64,000 bases of DNA from JBDHHQ01 sp039586035 (GTDB taxonomy: Bacteria > Gemmatimonadota > Gemmatimonadetes > Longimicrobiales > Gaopeijiaceae), in assembly GCA_039586035.1 (NCBI GenBank), contig JBDHLD010000029.1, positions 17,419 through 81,418 of the forward strand, read 5' to 3'. How positions within the stretch are numbered: the stretch's first letter is position 1; every line of letters begins with the position of its first letter. Of this stretch, positions 1-8,840 are shown in pieces. The notes beneath the pieces were generated by a model that was not told the origin of the DNA, did not search any database, and saw nothing but the letters and a program-made list of their open reading frames with translations. A program made the translations under genes and the position numbers.

Positions 1-189
1 TACAAGGTGGTGAACACCGGACAGTTCAAGCTCGTGCACTGGCTGCAGCACCACGGGGCCGACGAGCTCTATGACCTGGAGGCCGACCCCTACGAGATGG
101 ACAACCTGGCCGGGCGCCCAGAGCACGGAGAGCGCCTGGCCGAGTTGCGGTCACACCTGGACCGCCTGGTGGCGGAGGTCTTTCGATGA
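1..189 (+). CDS. Sulfatase family protein, C-terminal fragment
   Basis: Only the last 62 codons lie in the window; the reading frame is open from base 1. The tail carries the pattern typical of the arylsulfatase C-terminal subdomain: a KLVHW strand, then ELYDLEADPYEMDNLAGRP, then a final helix. In this family the motif closes the alkaline-phosphatase-like fold after the catalytic formylglycine domain, which lies outside the window. The substrate (sulfated glycan or other sulfate ester) cannot be judged from this part. The stop codon overlaps the next ATG by four bases (ATGA), which suggests translational coupling. An alternative is another alkaline-phosphatase-superfamily hydrolase, but the YDLEADPYEM signature favours a sulfatase. 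Confidence 0.75.
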   Translation, partial: YKVVNTGQFKLVHWLQHHGADELYDLEADPYEMDNLAGRPEHGERLAELRSHLDRLVAEVFR

Positions 190-875
190 GCGAAAAGGAC
201 GGCCGCGTCTACTCCGACCGGGAGGTGGCCCTGGTGCTGAAGCGGGCTTCGGAGCTGGAGGGACGCCGCGATACGAGAGGCGGCGGTGATGGCCTGACCC
301 TCTCGCAGCTCGAAGAGATCGCTCGGGAGGCAGGGCTCGATCCCGACCTCGTCGCGGAAGCGGCGCTCGAGCTCGACACCCGTCGCCCTGAGTCCACCCG
401 GTCGCTCCTGGGTCCGGCCCCGGTCCAGCGGGCCGTGGAGACTGTGCCGGGCCAGCCCACCGAGGAAGGACTTCGGCACTTGATCGAGGTCGTGGATCAT
501 CAGGTTCCGGAGGATGGCATCGTTACCGCGGCGCTCGGCACCGTGCGCTGGACGGGTCGGGGCAAGTTCCGGAGCACCCAGGTGTCGGTGGGGCCGACCG
601 GAGACAAGACCCGCATCCAGGTGACCCGGCGGTTCCGGGAGCAGGTTCGCCCGATGCTGCACTTCATTCCTGGGGCGTGGGGTGGGATCGGAGCTCTGGC
701 GGTGGGGGGAAGCCTCGGCTTCGCTGGCGGTGGGCTTGCCGTGATGATCGCGGGTGGTGCGCTCCTGGGCATGGGGATCGGACGCGCGGTGTGGCAGGGG
801 CTCACGTCGGGCAGTAGCCGAGAGGTCCAACGATTGGCACGAGAGCTCGCCGATCGGGCGCGGACCAAGGACTAG
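186..875 (+). CDS. Conserved hypothetical membrane protein
   Basis: A 229-residue protein with no function I can name. Residues 9-65 form a charged helical domain beginning YSDREVALVLKRASELE; similar N-termini recur in small membrane proteins of this kind of bacterium. The middle (about 95-155) looks like a beta-rich soluble segment. Residues about 158-195 are a Gly/Ala-rich hydrophobic stretch long enough for one or two membrane helices, followed by a basic helical tail. It starts inside the sulfatase stop codon (ATGA overlap), so it is probably translated from the same message. No catalytic motif is visible. Confidence 0.7.
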   Translation: MSEKDGRVYSDREVALVLKRASELEGRRDTRGGGDGLTLSQLEEIAREAGLDPDLVAEAALELDTRRPESTRSLLGPAPVQRAVETVPGQPTEEGLRHLIEVVDHQVPEDGIVTAALGTVRWTGRGKFRSTQVSVGPTGDKTRIQVTRRFREQVRPMLHFIPGAWGGIGALAVGGSLGFAGGGLAVMIAGGALLGMGIGRAVWQGLTSGSSREVQRLARELADRARTKD

Positions 876-919
876 GTTGCCCTGAGGTAGGACCCACAGC
901 CGCAGGAGGTGGTCGTCGT

Positions 920-1381
920 ATGACCGCACCGGTCAACCCTCATTTCGCTTCGGTCGAGTCGTGGAAGGACGCGGCCTCGATGCTGTCGTTCGAGCCGCGG
1001 CGACCCTCCAAGACGGGTAACCGTCCCCTCCAGTCGCTCAGCATCTTCGTGCGAGATCACAAACACCGTGACCTACGCGTCGAGGAGCGAAGCCTCGAAG
1101 CGCACTACGGGGCGTTCGGGCTGAGTCAGAGCCGCAAGGGAGAGAAGGAGGCCCGTCGCTGGGTGGTGGAGATCCGGTATGGGCGAGCACCCGTTTCGGT
1201 GACCATTGCCGGGCATGAAGGCCGGGCCTACGAGCTCGGTCCCGAGCCCCCCCCGGACGATATCGATGGACGCTCCCCCGCCGTGGTCGTCTGGCACGAC
1301 GCGGGCATGCACTTCCTGGTCGCGAGTGGTGAGCTGGAGGTGGAAGCGCTGCTCGAGATCGCGGAATCGATGTACGCCTGA
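920..1381 (+). CDS. Small conserved hypothetical protein
   Basis: A 153-residue soluble protein with no signal peptide or membrane segment. It follows the preceding gene by 44 bases, with GGAGG placed about eight bases before the ATG. The C-terminal half alternates strands and ends in a helix (VVVWHDAGMHFLVASGEL, then an EALLEIAESMY helix). This resembles the small beta-sheet/helix domain seen in DUF4367-like or anti-sigma C-terminal regions, but that similarity is weak and is my inference. No catalytic residues are evident. Probably the last gene of the short operon that begins with the sulfatase. Confidence 0.65.
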   Translation: MTAPVNPHFASVESWKDAASMLSFEPRRPSKTGNRPLQSLSIFVRDHKHRDLRVEERSLEAHYGAFGLSQSRKGEKEARRWVVEIRYGRAPVSVTIAGHEGRAYELGPEPPPDDIDGRSPAVVVWHDAGMHFLVASGELEVEALLEIAESMYA

Positions 1382-1441
1382 GTGCTACGGTGGGCATAGA
1401 CATCCCGCCGCCACGAGCTCCTCGACCCGTCTGTCGCCGAC

Positions 1442-4090
1442 CTAGTTGGGCACCCGCGCCTTCAATTCCTCGAAAAAATTCTGGACCAGGATGAGCTCGA
1501 TCTGGCTCCCTTCGTCGTCACCCCCGAACTGAACCGGCCGCGCCATGAGGAATCGCTGATCGTCCGGGGAGACGTCGTACCACCCACGGACGATCACCGG
1601 GGCTAGTCCCGCCGGAAATCTGAAGAGCGATTGTTGGCTGACCACGCGGAAGCTCGGCAACGTCTCGATCTGCGCCGCCACCAGCCCGTCCAGCGTGGCG
1701 AAGAACAACTCGTTGCCACTGTGGGCCCATAGAGGTGCGAATCCGGGTCCGTTGGAGACCTGCCAGCGACCGGCGTCCACGTCGGGAAAGGGCCGCACAT
1801 ACACCTGTGGCCCACCGGTCTCATTGGACACATAGGCGATCCAGCGGCCGTCGGGTGAGATCGCGGGCGCATTCTCATTGAAGTCCGGAGAGGCGGCGAC
1901 CTCGATCGCGACGGTGTCCCCGACTCTCTGGGCGAGGATATCACGCGAGGGTGACCCCGAGGTTCGGAAGATCAACCACTCTCCATCCGGAGACAGGGTC
2001 TGGCTGATCGGGTTGCGATCCAACGCCATCAGGAGTGTCGGCTCACCGGTGCCGTCCGCACGCTTTGTCCACACGTCGGCACCCGAGCCATTGCGATCCG
2101 AAAGGAACAGCAGCGACTCGCCGTCCGCCGACCACTCGGGTGCCCTGTCCGGCACCGCTTCGAAGGTGAGGCGAGACACCGGCCCCCGGTCGAGTTGCTT
2201 GATCCAGATGTCTCCGCCCGACTCTCGGTTGTCCTGGAAGGCGACCCTGGTCCCGTCGGGTGACAGCCTCCAGGAAGGGTTGTCCCCTCCTGGGTTGAAC
2301 GTGAAATCAGGGTCAACCGGAGCAACCTGCCCGGATCGTGTGACCCAGATCATCTCGCTCTCCGCCGTACCCGGTGCGGCCGACCAGTAGAGCAGAGTGC
2401 CGTTCTCGGAGAGCGTGTACATCACGTCCTCGTTGGCGGTGACGCCGACGCCTTGCACGAGCGGGACGGGATCCCCGGTCAGCTCCACCGCATCGATGTC
2501 GAACGGTGCGGCAAGGATCTGCCCCTCGAGCGTTGCGAAGACGAGGTGGCCCGTGGAGGTCACATACCCCCGCAGGCCCGCGGTAACCGTCTTCCTCTCC
2601 CCCGTCGAGATCCGGAAAGCGTCGATACGCGGCGGAGTGGTGAAAACCGAGAACACACCCCAGTCACCGTCCGGAAGGATCTGGAAGTAGCCGTGTTCAT
2701 TGTCGTTTTCGGGTAGGAGGGTCGTGATCTCTTCGACCTCACCTCCCCCCAGGGGCACCCGACGAATCGTGAAGGTGCCGCTCGAGAAATAGATGTAGCC
2801 ATCGCTGCCCCACCGGGCACAGCAGCCCGCATCGTCGGCGAGCGTACGGACGATGCCGCCGCCGAGCGGCGAAACCTTGAGCTGTGCGCTCTCCATGAAC
2901 GCGACTTCCGTGCCGTCGGGAGAGATCACCGGATCGACGGCGGTGCCTTCCGCCCCTTGAACCGGAACCGTGGTGAGCTCGGTCCAACGCCGCAGCCAGA
3001 GCCGAGGCTGGTTTCTTTCGTCGAAATAAGTCATGACCATGGCCGAGCCGTCCGCCGAGAGACTCAGCCACTCGCTCGGGAACTGCGCGTCGTTGACCGC
3101 GAGCGAAAAGCGATGGACCGGGGCCGGGGCGTCGGGCCGGGACAGCGACCAGCCCGCGATGAGCGCGAACACCGCCGCGAGCGCCCCCATGGCCATGGTG
3201 AGTCGATTCCGGACCGGGGCGCCTTGGACCGATCCCTGCTCGACCCCATGTCGAAAGCTCGGGTCGTTGAGTGCTTGCCCGAAAGCCTGAGCACCCGTGA
3301 ACCGATCTGCCGGTAGCTTCTCGAGCGCCTTTCGAATCGCGGCATCCACGTTGAGCGGAATCGAGCTCCGGATCCCCGTCGCCGATACGGGCACGCCCTG
3401 GATGATCTTTCCGAGGACGGCCTGCGCGGTGCTCCCGATGTACGGGGGGTCCCCCGTCAGCATCTCGTAGAGCAGCGCGGCCAGGGCATAGGTGTCGCTG
3501 GCCGGACCGACCTGCTGGTCACCCGTCGCCTGTTCCGGGGACATGTAGAAGGGCGTTCCCACCGAAAGGCCCGTCTCAGTGAGGCGACTACCGGCTGCGC
3601 CGACTGCGAGCGCGATTCCAAAGTCGGCGACCACGGGCTGGCCGTCCTGGAGGAGGATGTTCGCCGGTTTGATGTCGCGGTGGATCACGCCGCGGTCGTG
3701 CGCGTGCTGCAACGCCGCCGAGACCGCGGTCGCGATGCCTATGGCGTCGTCGATCGGCAGCTGTTTCTCTCGATCGATCCGCTCCCGGAGCGTCTCTCCA
3801 TCGAGGTACGGCATGACATAGAAGAGAAACCCATCCGCCTCCCCCGAATCGAAGAGCGGAAGAATGTGGGGGTGTTGGAGGTTCGCCGTCGTCTTGATCT
3901 CGGCCAGAAACCGCTCCGCGCCCACCACGGCGGCCAACTCGGGCTTGAGGACCTTGAGCGCGACCTTCCTCTCGTGTTTGAGGTCGTCGGCCAGGTAGAC
4001 GGTCGCCATCCCTCCCTCACCGAGCTCCCGCTCGATTCGGTATCGGTCGCTCAGCGCCGCGTTGATACGGTTGATTGCGGTTGTGCTCAT
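1442..4090 (-). CDS. Membrane Ser/Thr protein kinase with PD40 (WD40-like) sensor repeats
   Basis: An 882-residue Hanks-type kinase that phosphorylates Ser/Thr on target proteins. The kinase domain spans about residues 15-280: Gly-rich loop GEGGMA, ATP lysine K46 in VALKVLK, catalytic HRDIKPAN with D139, DFG at D156, and SVGTPFYMSPEQ activation/P+1 region. A single membrane helix lies at about 297-316. It is followed by about 560 residues of repeated strands carrying SPDG/SADG turns, typical of PD40 beta-propellers, which would lie outside the membrane as a sensor or protein-binding module. I chose the ATG at 4090, just before the kinase fold, over an upstream in-frame ATG that adds 37 unconserved residues. 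Very similar to the kinase at 8841-11540. Confidence 0.93.
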   Translation of the reverse strand: MSTTAINRINAALSDRYRIERELGEGGMATVYLADDLKHERKVALKVLKPELAAVVGAERFLAEIKTTANLQHPHILPLFDSGEADGFLFYVMPYLDGETLRERIDREKQLPIDDAIGIATAVSAALQHAHDRGVIHRDIKPANILLQDGQPVVADFGIALAVGAAGSRLTETGLSVGTPFYMSPEQATGDQQVGPASDTYALAALLYEMLTGDPPYIGSTAQAVLGKIIQGVPVSATGIRSSIPLNVDAAIRKALEKLPADRFTGAQAFGQALNDPSFRHGVEQGSVQGAPVRNRLTMAMGALAAVFALIAGWSLSRPDAPAPVHRFSLAVNDAQFPSEWLSLSADGSAMVMTYFDERNQPRLWLRRWTELTTVPVQGAEGTAVDPVISPDGTEVAFMESAQLKVSPLGGGIVRTLADDAGCCARWGSDGYIYFSSGTFTIRRVPLGGGEVEEITTLLPENDNEHGYFQILPDGDWGVFSVFTTPPRIDAFRISTGERKTVTAGLRGYVTSTGHLVFATLEGQILAAPFDIDAVELTGDPVPLVQGVGVTANEDVMYTLSENGTLLYWSAAPGTAESEMIWVTRSGQVAPVDPDFTFNPGGDNPSWRLSPDGTRVAFQDNRESGGDIWIKQLDRGPVSRLTFEAVPDRAPEWSADGESLLFLSDRNGSGADVWTKRADGTGEPTLLMALDRNPISQTLSPDGEWLIFRTSGSPSRDILAQRVGDTVAIEVAASPDFNENAPAISPDGRWIAYVSNETGGPQVYVRPFPDVDAGRWQVSNGPGFAPLWAHSGNELFFATLDGLVAAQIETLPSFRVVSQQSLFRFPAGLAPVIVRGWYDVSPDDQRFLMARPVQFGGDDEGSQIELILVQNFFEELKARVPN

Positions 4091-4294
4091 TGGGGGCGTT
4101 CGGCTCCTCGGGCAGGCGGGTATTGGGATCGGGCCCGAAGATACACCCCACTCGTTGAGGATCCCAGGCCACGAAGCGGAGAATCCGAGGTCAGGGCTCA
4201 TGGTGGCAGCTATTCAGGCACCTCGACGCCCTGAGGCCCGCACGGATATCATGTGTGCCGGCATCCGAGTCCCCTTGAAGCTCTCTGAATCCGC

Positions 4295-5092
4295 ATGGCA
4301 TCTCCCCTGGTTCGAGCCGCTGCACGCCATCCCCTGCTCAGCATGCTGCTGGGCGGGGCGGGGCTGTTCGCGGCGACGTACCCGCTCCTCCCCCATCCGG
4401 GTGATCCCATCGTCGTCGATGCGCGCACCCTGGACGACATCCTCGAGCGAGAGGCCGACGGCCTGGGGCGTGACTTGACGCCCGACGAGCGGACCGCGCG
4501 GGTGGAGCGGCACGTGGACGAGGAGATCGGTGAGTTCGAGCTCCCCAGCATCGACGCCGTCCGGACGGAGAGGCCCCGGGTGCCGGTGGCCTCATTGGTG
4601 TTGGTGCTCCTGGCCTCAGGCCTGGGCTACGCTGGCTCCCGTCCGGGCCGGAGCCGGGCGGTGCGTCGGGTCGCTCTGGTCCGTGCGGTCTCGGCCTACG
4701 CGCTGTACCCTTTCGCACGGGTCTCCGCCGAAGTCCCACTGATCGTGCAGCGGAGCTTGAGCACCGAGCGGGCGGGGGAGGTCGTGGAAGGCCTGCTGGC
4801 CAACGTCTACCGCTCGTTCGACATCCACAACGAAGAGGCGATCTACGATCGCCTGGCCCTCACCGTAACGGGTGACCAGCTCCTGGACGTCTACCTGGAA
4901 AGCCGCACGGCCCTGGAGCTGGAGAACCGAGGCGGCGCCCGCGTCCGCATCGACGAAGTGGCGGTGCGCGATGTCCGGTCCGTGAGGCCGACCGCCCAGG
5001 GCGGCTACGAGATCGCCGCCACGTGGACCGTGGGGGGTTCGGTGAGCCACTTCGGCCACGAGCATTTCGGCAGAACCGCTACGACGCCCTGA
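4295..5092 (+). CDS. Membrane-associated protein, frameshifted near its 3' end
   Basis: The open frame gives 265 residues: a membrane segment (about 14-32), a charged region like the start of some PPIase-associated membrane proteins (VDARTLDDILEREADGLG), a second membrane segment (about 96-115), then a soluble domain with strands around ALTVTGDQLLDVYLESR. The last codons after HFGHEHF are out of register. Shifting frame near 5066-5070 gives 32 more sensible codons (RQNRYDALITLIPVGDTWKI, then LDLLEERRLM) ending at 5166. The intact protein would be about 290 residues. Similar HFGHxHxRxNxY tails occur on membrane proteins linked to HupE/UreJ-like families, from memory. Function unknown. A single missing base explains the break. 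Confidence 0.7.
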   Translation: MASPLVRAAARHPLLSMLLGGAGLFAATYPLLPHPGDPIVVDARTLDDILEREADGLGRDLTPDERTARVERHVDEEIGEFELPSIDAVRTERPRVPVASLVLVLLASGLGYAGSRPGRSRAVRRVALVRAVSAYALYPFARVSAEVPLIVQRSLSTERAGEVVEGLLANVYRSFDIHNEEAIYDRLALTVTGDQLLDVYLESRTALELENRGGARVRIDEVAVRDVRSVRPTAQGGYEIAATWTVGGSVSHFGHEHFGRTATTP

Positions 5093-5262
5093 TCACGCTC
5101 ATTCCAGTCGGCGACACCTGGAAGATCGGTGAGCTCGACCTCCTGGAGGAGCGGCGGTTGATGTAGCGTGCGCGTGGTCGCGACCAGAAGGCTCCCACAT
5201 CTCGATCACGGATCGCACCTTGCGGGAGGTGCTCGGCCCGGTGGACGCGCCGGCCGACGGCC

Positions 5263-7989
5263 CTAGTCCGACCGCATCGCCACCACGGGATCCACCCGGG
5301 TCGCCTTCCGGGCCGGCAGGTAGCTGGCAACGAGCCCTGTGACCGCCAGCACCCCCACAACGCCCAGGAAGACCTTGGGGTCCCTGGGGCTCACGCCGTA
5401 GAGCTGCGACGCGATGACCCCGGCGCCTGCCAGGGCTATGAGCAACCCCAGCCCAAGCCCGATCAGCGTCAGGCGCGCCCCCTCGAGCAGGACCATGCCC
5501 CGCACATCGGAGGCGTTGGCGCCCAGGGCCATGCGAATACCCACCTCGGCGCGGCGCTGCTCGACCGCGTACGCCAGGACGCCGTACACGCCGATGGACG
5601 CCAGCGTCAGGGCTACGAGCCCGAACAGGGTGAGCAGCAGCATGCTGAAGCGGTCCCGCGACATGGCGGTGTTCACCACGTCCTGCATGGTCTGCACCGT
5701 GCCCAGCGGCATGCTCGGGTCGATCTCGGCCAGCGACTGGCGAGCGACCGGAACCAGCGCGGCGGGATCGCCGGACGTCCTGATGGTGACGTTCATCCTG
5801 CGGGTGGGTGCCTGGAGGTAGTTGTGGTAGATGCTGGGTTGCGACCGGCTCTTGAGGCCGTCGTACTTGATGTCGGACACGATGCCCACGATCTCGGACT
5901 CATCGACGAGCACCGCGCCCAGGGGACCCCAACGGTAGCCCTGATGCTGCAGGCGCTCGCCGATGGGGTCGGAGTCGGGCCAGTACCGGGCGGCCATGGC
6001 CTCATTGATCACGGCCACGCCGGCCCCGTCCTCGACGTCCAGCTCGGTGAGGCCCCGGCCTCGGATCAGGGGTGTCCGCATGACTTCGAAGAAGTCGGGA
6101 GTCACCTGCCGGAAGTTGGCACGGAGCTCCTCGGGATCGTCGGTGGGATAATCCGCGATACCGAAGATCGTGTTGTAGTCGACCCGCTCGCCCAAGGGCA
6201 GCGACGAGCTTGCTCCTGCCGAGACGACGCCCGGAGCCTCCGAGAGCCGTTCCAGCAGAGCCTGATAGAACCCGTACACATTCTGGTCGGTCTCCGCCTG
6301 GTCGGTGCTCAAATCCAGCTCGAAGGTGAGGACACCACCCGTCTGGAAGCCGGTGTCGATGGAACGGAGCGAGGCGAAGCTCCGGATCAGAAGGCCCGCA
6401 CCCACGACCAGCACGAGCGCCAGGGCCATTTGACCGACCACGAACGTGGACTGAAGCCGCACCTTGGACGCGCTACGCGTCCCACGGGCGCCCTCGCGAA
6501 TGGCGCTGAACATGTCGCCCTTGAGGATCCGGGCGATGGGAGCGAGACCGAACAGGAAACCGGTCAACACGGTGGCGGCGAGCGTCACCAAGAGGACCGT
6601 GCCGTCCAGGGATACCTCGGCCGTACGAGGCAGCGACGCGGGCGCCACGGCGCCGAGCGCCCTGATGCCTGCCCAGGCCAGGGCGAGACCCAACACCGAA
6701 CCCATGGTGGCCAGCACCATGCTCTCCACGAGCAGCTGTTTCGCGATGCGCCCGCGTCCTGCGCCGAAGGCCGTACGCACCGCCATCTCGCGGCTGCGGA
6801 CCTCGGCCCGGGAAAGAAGCAGGTTGGCGACGTTGGCGCAGGCGATCAGCAGGATGAAGCCGGTGGAGCCCAGCAGGATCCAAAGAGCGGCCCGGGTGTC
6901 GCCCACGACCTCGTCCGTGAGGTACTCCATCGTGACGCCCCATCCCGCATCGGGCGGGTAGGTCTCGCCCAACCGTGCGGCTACCGTGCTCATGTCGGCC
7001 TGAGCCCGCTCCAGCGGGACGTCCTTCTGCAACCGTCCTACCGCGCTCATCCAGCGGGCGTACCGGCTCTGGATGGACATGGGCCACGTCATGTTGATCC
7101 AGATGTCGGCTTGCTCGGGGAAGGTGTGCTCACCCCGGACGACCCCGATCACTTCGATCGGATCGCCGTCCATGATGATGGTCCTGCCCACGATCGACGG
7201 GTCCGCCCCGAAACGAGCTTCCCAGATGCCCTGGGAAAGCACGGCCACGCCTTCCGACCCCGGGCCGTTCTCGGGCCCGAAGACCCGCCCGAGTAGAGGC
7301 AGGGCGCCCACGACCTCGAAGAAGTTCTCCGTGGTGTAGACCGACGTCACACGGGCGGGCGAGCCATCGTTCTGGGTCACGGCCTCGGGCGTGGGCCAGT
7401 AGGCGGCCAGGCCCGCGAAGGTCGTGTTCATCTCACGCCAATCGCCGAAATCCATGGGCGAGACGAAATAGCGCTCCTGTCCCTCGTCCTGGTTCTCGGT
7501 CCACAGCAGGACGATCTCGTCGGGCTGCTCGAAGGGCAGCGGCTCCATGAGGACGGCGTCCACGACGCTATAGATCGCCGTGATCGCGCCGATCCCCAGC
7601 GCCAGCGTGAGCACCGCGATCCCGCTGAAGAGCGGGCTCTTGATGATGATCCGGAGTCCGTACTTGATGTCTTGCACCAGGTCCTCCACCGTCTGGATTC
7701 CACCTCGTCGGGCCCTCACGGCCCTCCCATCCGCCTCCCGCAATCGGCGGAGCTCCTGTCGAGCGGTGCGCCGTCGGTGACGACGCTCGCTCACCGAGCC
7801 GAGCGTCAGGCCTCCCAGCTCGCGGCACACGAACCAGGTGCGCCGAACCAGCCCGGCTGTGGCAATGTCCACCGACCGACGCCGGAACGTCTCCTCCATG
7901 TCTCGACCGAACGCTCGCCGGTAGTCGGCGGGATAGAGCCGCAGGAGTACTCGAAAGAGCCGCCTGCTCGGCTTCCTGAGCGCCTTCAT
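5263..7989 (-). CDS. ADOP-family ABC transporter permease (MacB/FtsX-like)
   Basis: A 908-residue permease of the duplicated orphan permease type. Residues about 1-90 form the cytoplasmic prefix region (LLRLYPADYRRAFGRDMEET). A first membrane helix follows (SPLFSGIAVLTLALGIGA), then a large periplasmic MacB-like core and an FtsX module of three helices around 375-490. A second periplasmic core and a terminal FtsX module (LLTLFGLVALTLASIGVYGV and after) complete it. The protein carries two copies of the MacB core plus FtsX unit, as the family does. It lacks its own ATPase, and none is adjacent. Members are thought to export peptides, lipids or drugs, but the substrate here is unknown. It lies 85 bases downstream of a PadR regulator on the same strand, the usual pairing. 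Confidence 0.92.
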   Translation of the reverse strand: MKALRKPSRRLFRVLLRLYPADYRRAFGRDMEETFRRRSVDIATAGLVRRTWFVCRELGGLTLGSVSERRHRRRTARQELRRLREADGRAVRARRGGIQTVEDLVQDIKYGLRIIIKSPLFSGIAVLTLALGIGAITAIYSVVDAVLMEPLPFEQPDEIVLLWTENQDEGQERYFVSPMDFGDWREMNTTFAGLAAYWPTPEAVTQNDGSPARVTSVYTTENFFEVVGALPLLGRVFGPENGPGSEGVAVLSQGIWEARFGADPSIVGRTIIMDGDPIEVIGVVRGEHTFPEQADIWINMTWPMSIQSRYARWMSAVGRLQKDVPLERAQADMSTVAARLGETYPPDAGWGVTMEYLTDEVVGDTRAALWILLGSTGFILLIACANVANLLLSRAEVRSREMAVRTAFGAGRGRIAKQLLVESMVLATMGSVLGLALAWAGIRALGAVAPASLPRTAEVSLDGTVLLVTLAATVLTGFLFGLAPIARILKGDMFSAIREGARGTRSASKVRLQSTFVVGQMALALVLVVGAGLLIRSFASLRSIDTGFQTGGVLTFELDLSTDQAETDQNVYGFYQALLERLSEAPGVVSAGASSSLPLGERVDYNTIFGIADYPTDDPEELRANFRQVTPDFFEVMRTPLIRGRGLTELDVEDGAGVAVINEAMAARYWPDSDPIGERLQHQGYRWGPLGAVLVDESEIVGIVSDIKYDGLKSRSQPSIYHNYLQAPTRRMNVTIRTSGDPAALVPVARQSLAEIDPSMPLGTVQTMQDVVNTAMSRDRFSMLLLTLFGLVALTLASIGVYGVLAYAVEQRRAEVGIRMALGANASDVRGMVLLEGARLTLIGLGLGLLIALAGAGVIASQLYGVSPRDPKVFLGVVGVLAVTGLVASYLPARKATRVDPVVAMRSD

Positions 7990-8074
7990 CTCGCCGAGTC
8001 CTGTCCGCTCGTCTCGTTGGAGCCGAGTCCGAAGGCCCGCGCCCGTCCCTTCACGTCCACCCTCAACGCCGGGT

Positions 8075-8431
8075 TCAAACCGATCGTGGCAACAGGTCGC
8101 TCGCCTCGGCCTCTGCGATGATGCTCTTCAGACGCTGAAGCTCGGCGCGCAAGACACGGTGTCCCAGCGGCGTGAGCTCGAAGTACTGACGACGGGCATC
8201 GGACGACTCGGCGGTCGCCTTGGGCGACGTGGCGACGAGCCCGTCCTCTTTGAGGCGGCGCAGCGCCTGGTAGAGTCCCCCGGTCGTGGGTTTGAGCTTC
8301 CCCGAGGTACGCTCCTCCGCCTCTTTGCCGATGGCATAGCCGTGAGCGGGTCCTTCACCCAAGGCGAGGAGGATGTGGAAGGCAAGATGGCTGAGGGGGA
8401 GGAAGCTCTCGGGCTCGCGGGTCGCGATCAT
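8075..8431 (-). CDS. PadR family transcriptional regulator
   Basis: A 118-residue winged-helix repressor. The N-terminal half has the PadR signature: SHLAFHILLALGEGPAHGYAIGKEAEER (helices 1-2), then KPTTGGLYQALRRLKEDGLV for the recognition helix and wing, and a short C-terminal dimerisation helix (VLRAELQRLKSIIAEAEA). PadR proteins usually repress a linked membrane-transport gene and their own gene. This one is directly upstream of the ADOP permease at 5263-7989 and probably co-transcribed with it. The start at 8431 fits a GAGG about 12 bases upstream, and a good promoter lies just before it. Confidence 0.9.
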   Translation of the reverse strand: MIATREPESFLPLSHLAFHILLALGEGPAHGYAIGKEAEERTSGKLKPTTGGLYQALRRLKEDGLVATSPKATAESSDARRQYFELTPLGHRVLRAELQRLKSIIAEAEASDLLPRSV

Positions 8432-8469
8432 GAAGCGTGCCTCGGCTGCGGCTGATTAGTCCACTGATT

Positions 8470-8513
8470 ACTATATTGTTCAGAACTATAGTTGGTGCGA
8501 TTGTATAGGACAA
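8470..8513 (-). promoter_or_regulatory. Sigma-70-like promoter and candidate PadR operator
   Basis: On the minus strand TTGTCC (8508-8513) and TATAGT (8485-8490) are separated by 17 bases, a near-canonical -35/-10 pair for the PadR/ADOP operon. The area is an AT-rich island in otherwise GC-rich DNA. It overlaps ACTATA-N11-TATAGT (8470-8492) and an inner GTTC-A-GAAC palindrome (8478-8486). That is the size and AT-rich character expected of a PadR operator, so autoregulation is likely. Operator assignment is inference from position and symmetry. Confidence 0.5.
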
Positions 8514-8840
8514 GGGGCTCGGAACGTGTGCCCGCGATTGCTGCCGGTCTACTTGGACGGTCCGCTCTGACACGGGGACGGCGAGGGCCGGGTAAAGCCC
8601 ATCAACGGGGGCAACCTCTCCCGCCGATATCTGGTCCACGGGATGGGGGGCGGCGGGAACGGTGGTCGGCACGCCGGGGGCCTTGGGAACGGTGTCAGCC
8701 CAGCGGGCGGCCGGGATAGGACCCCCGGCCCCGATCCGCCTGGCCCTCCTACATTCACGGCTCCACCGGAATGGAGAGGTGGGCCCGGACGAGCAGCAGC
8801 GAGCGTCCCGCACCGGGCTCGACCGCCTCCACGAGGTCCC
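8514..8840. other. Intergenic region without recognised gene
   Basis: Stretch between the PadR promoter and the stop codon of the second kinase. I see no open frame with coding character, RNA gene, repeat or convincing terminator; short overlapping frames here look like GC-rich chance openings. Confidence 0.5.

Noticed and set aside
5060..5075. Programmed ribosomal frameshifting at the break in the membrane protein gene.
   Set aside because: No slippery heptamer is present; a single missing base is the simpler explanation.
5824..7296. A 490-codon plus-strand frame opposite the ADOP permease.
   Set aside because: Same shadow effect; the minus-strand frame has clear MacB/FtsX motifs.
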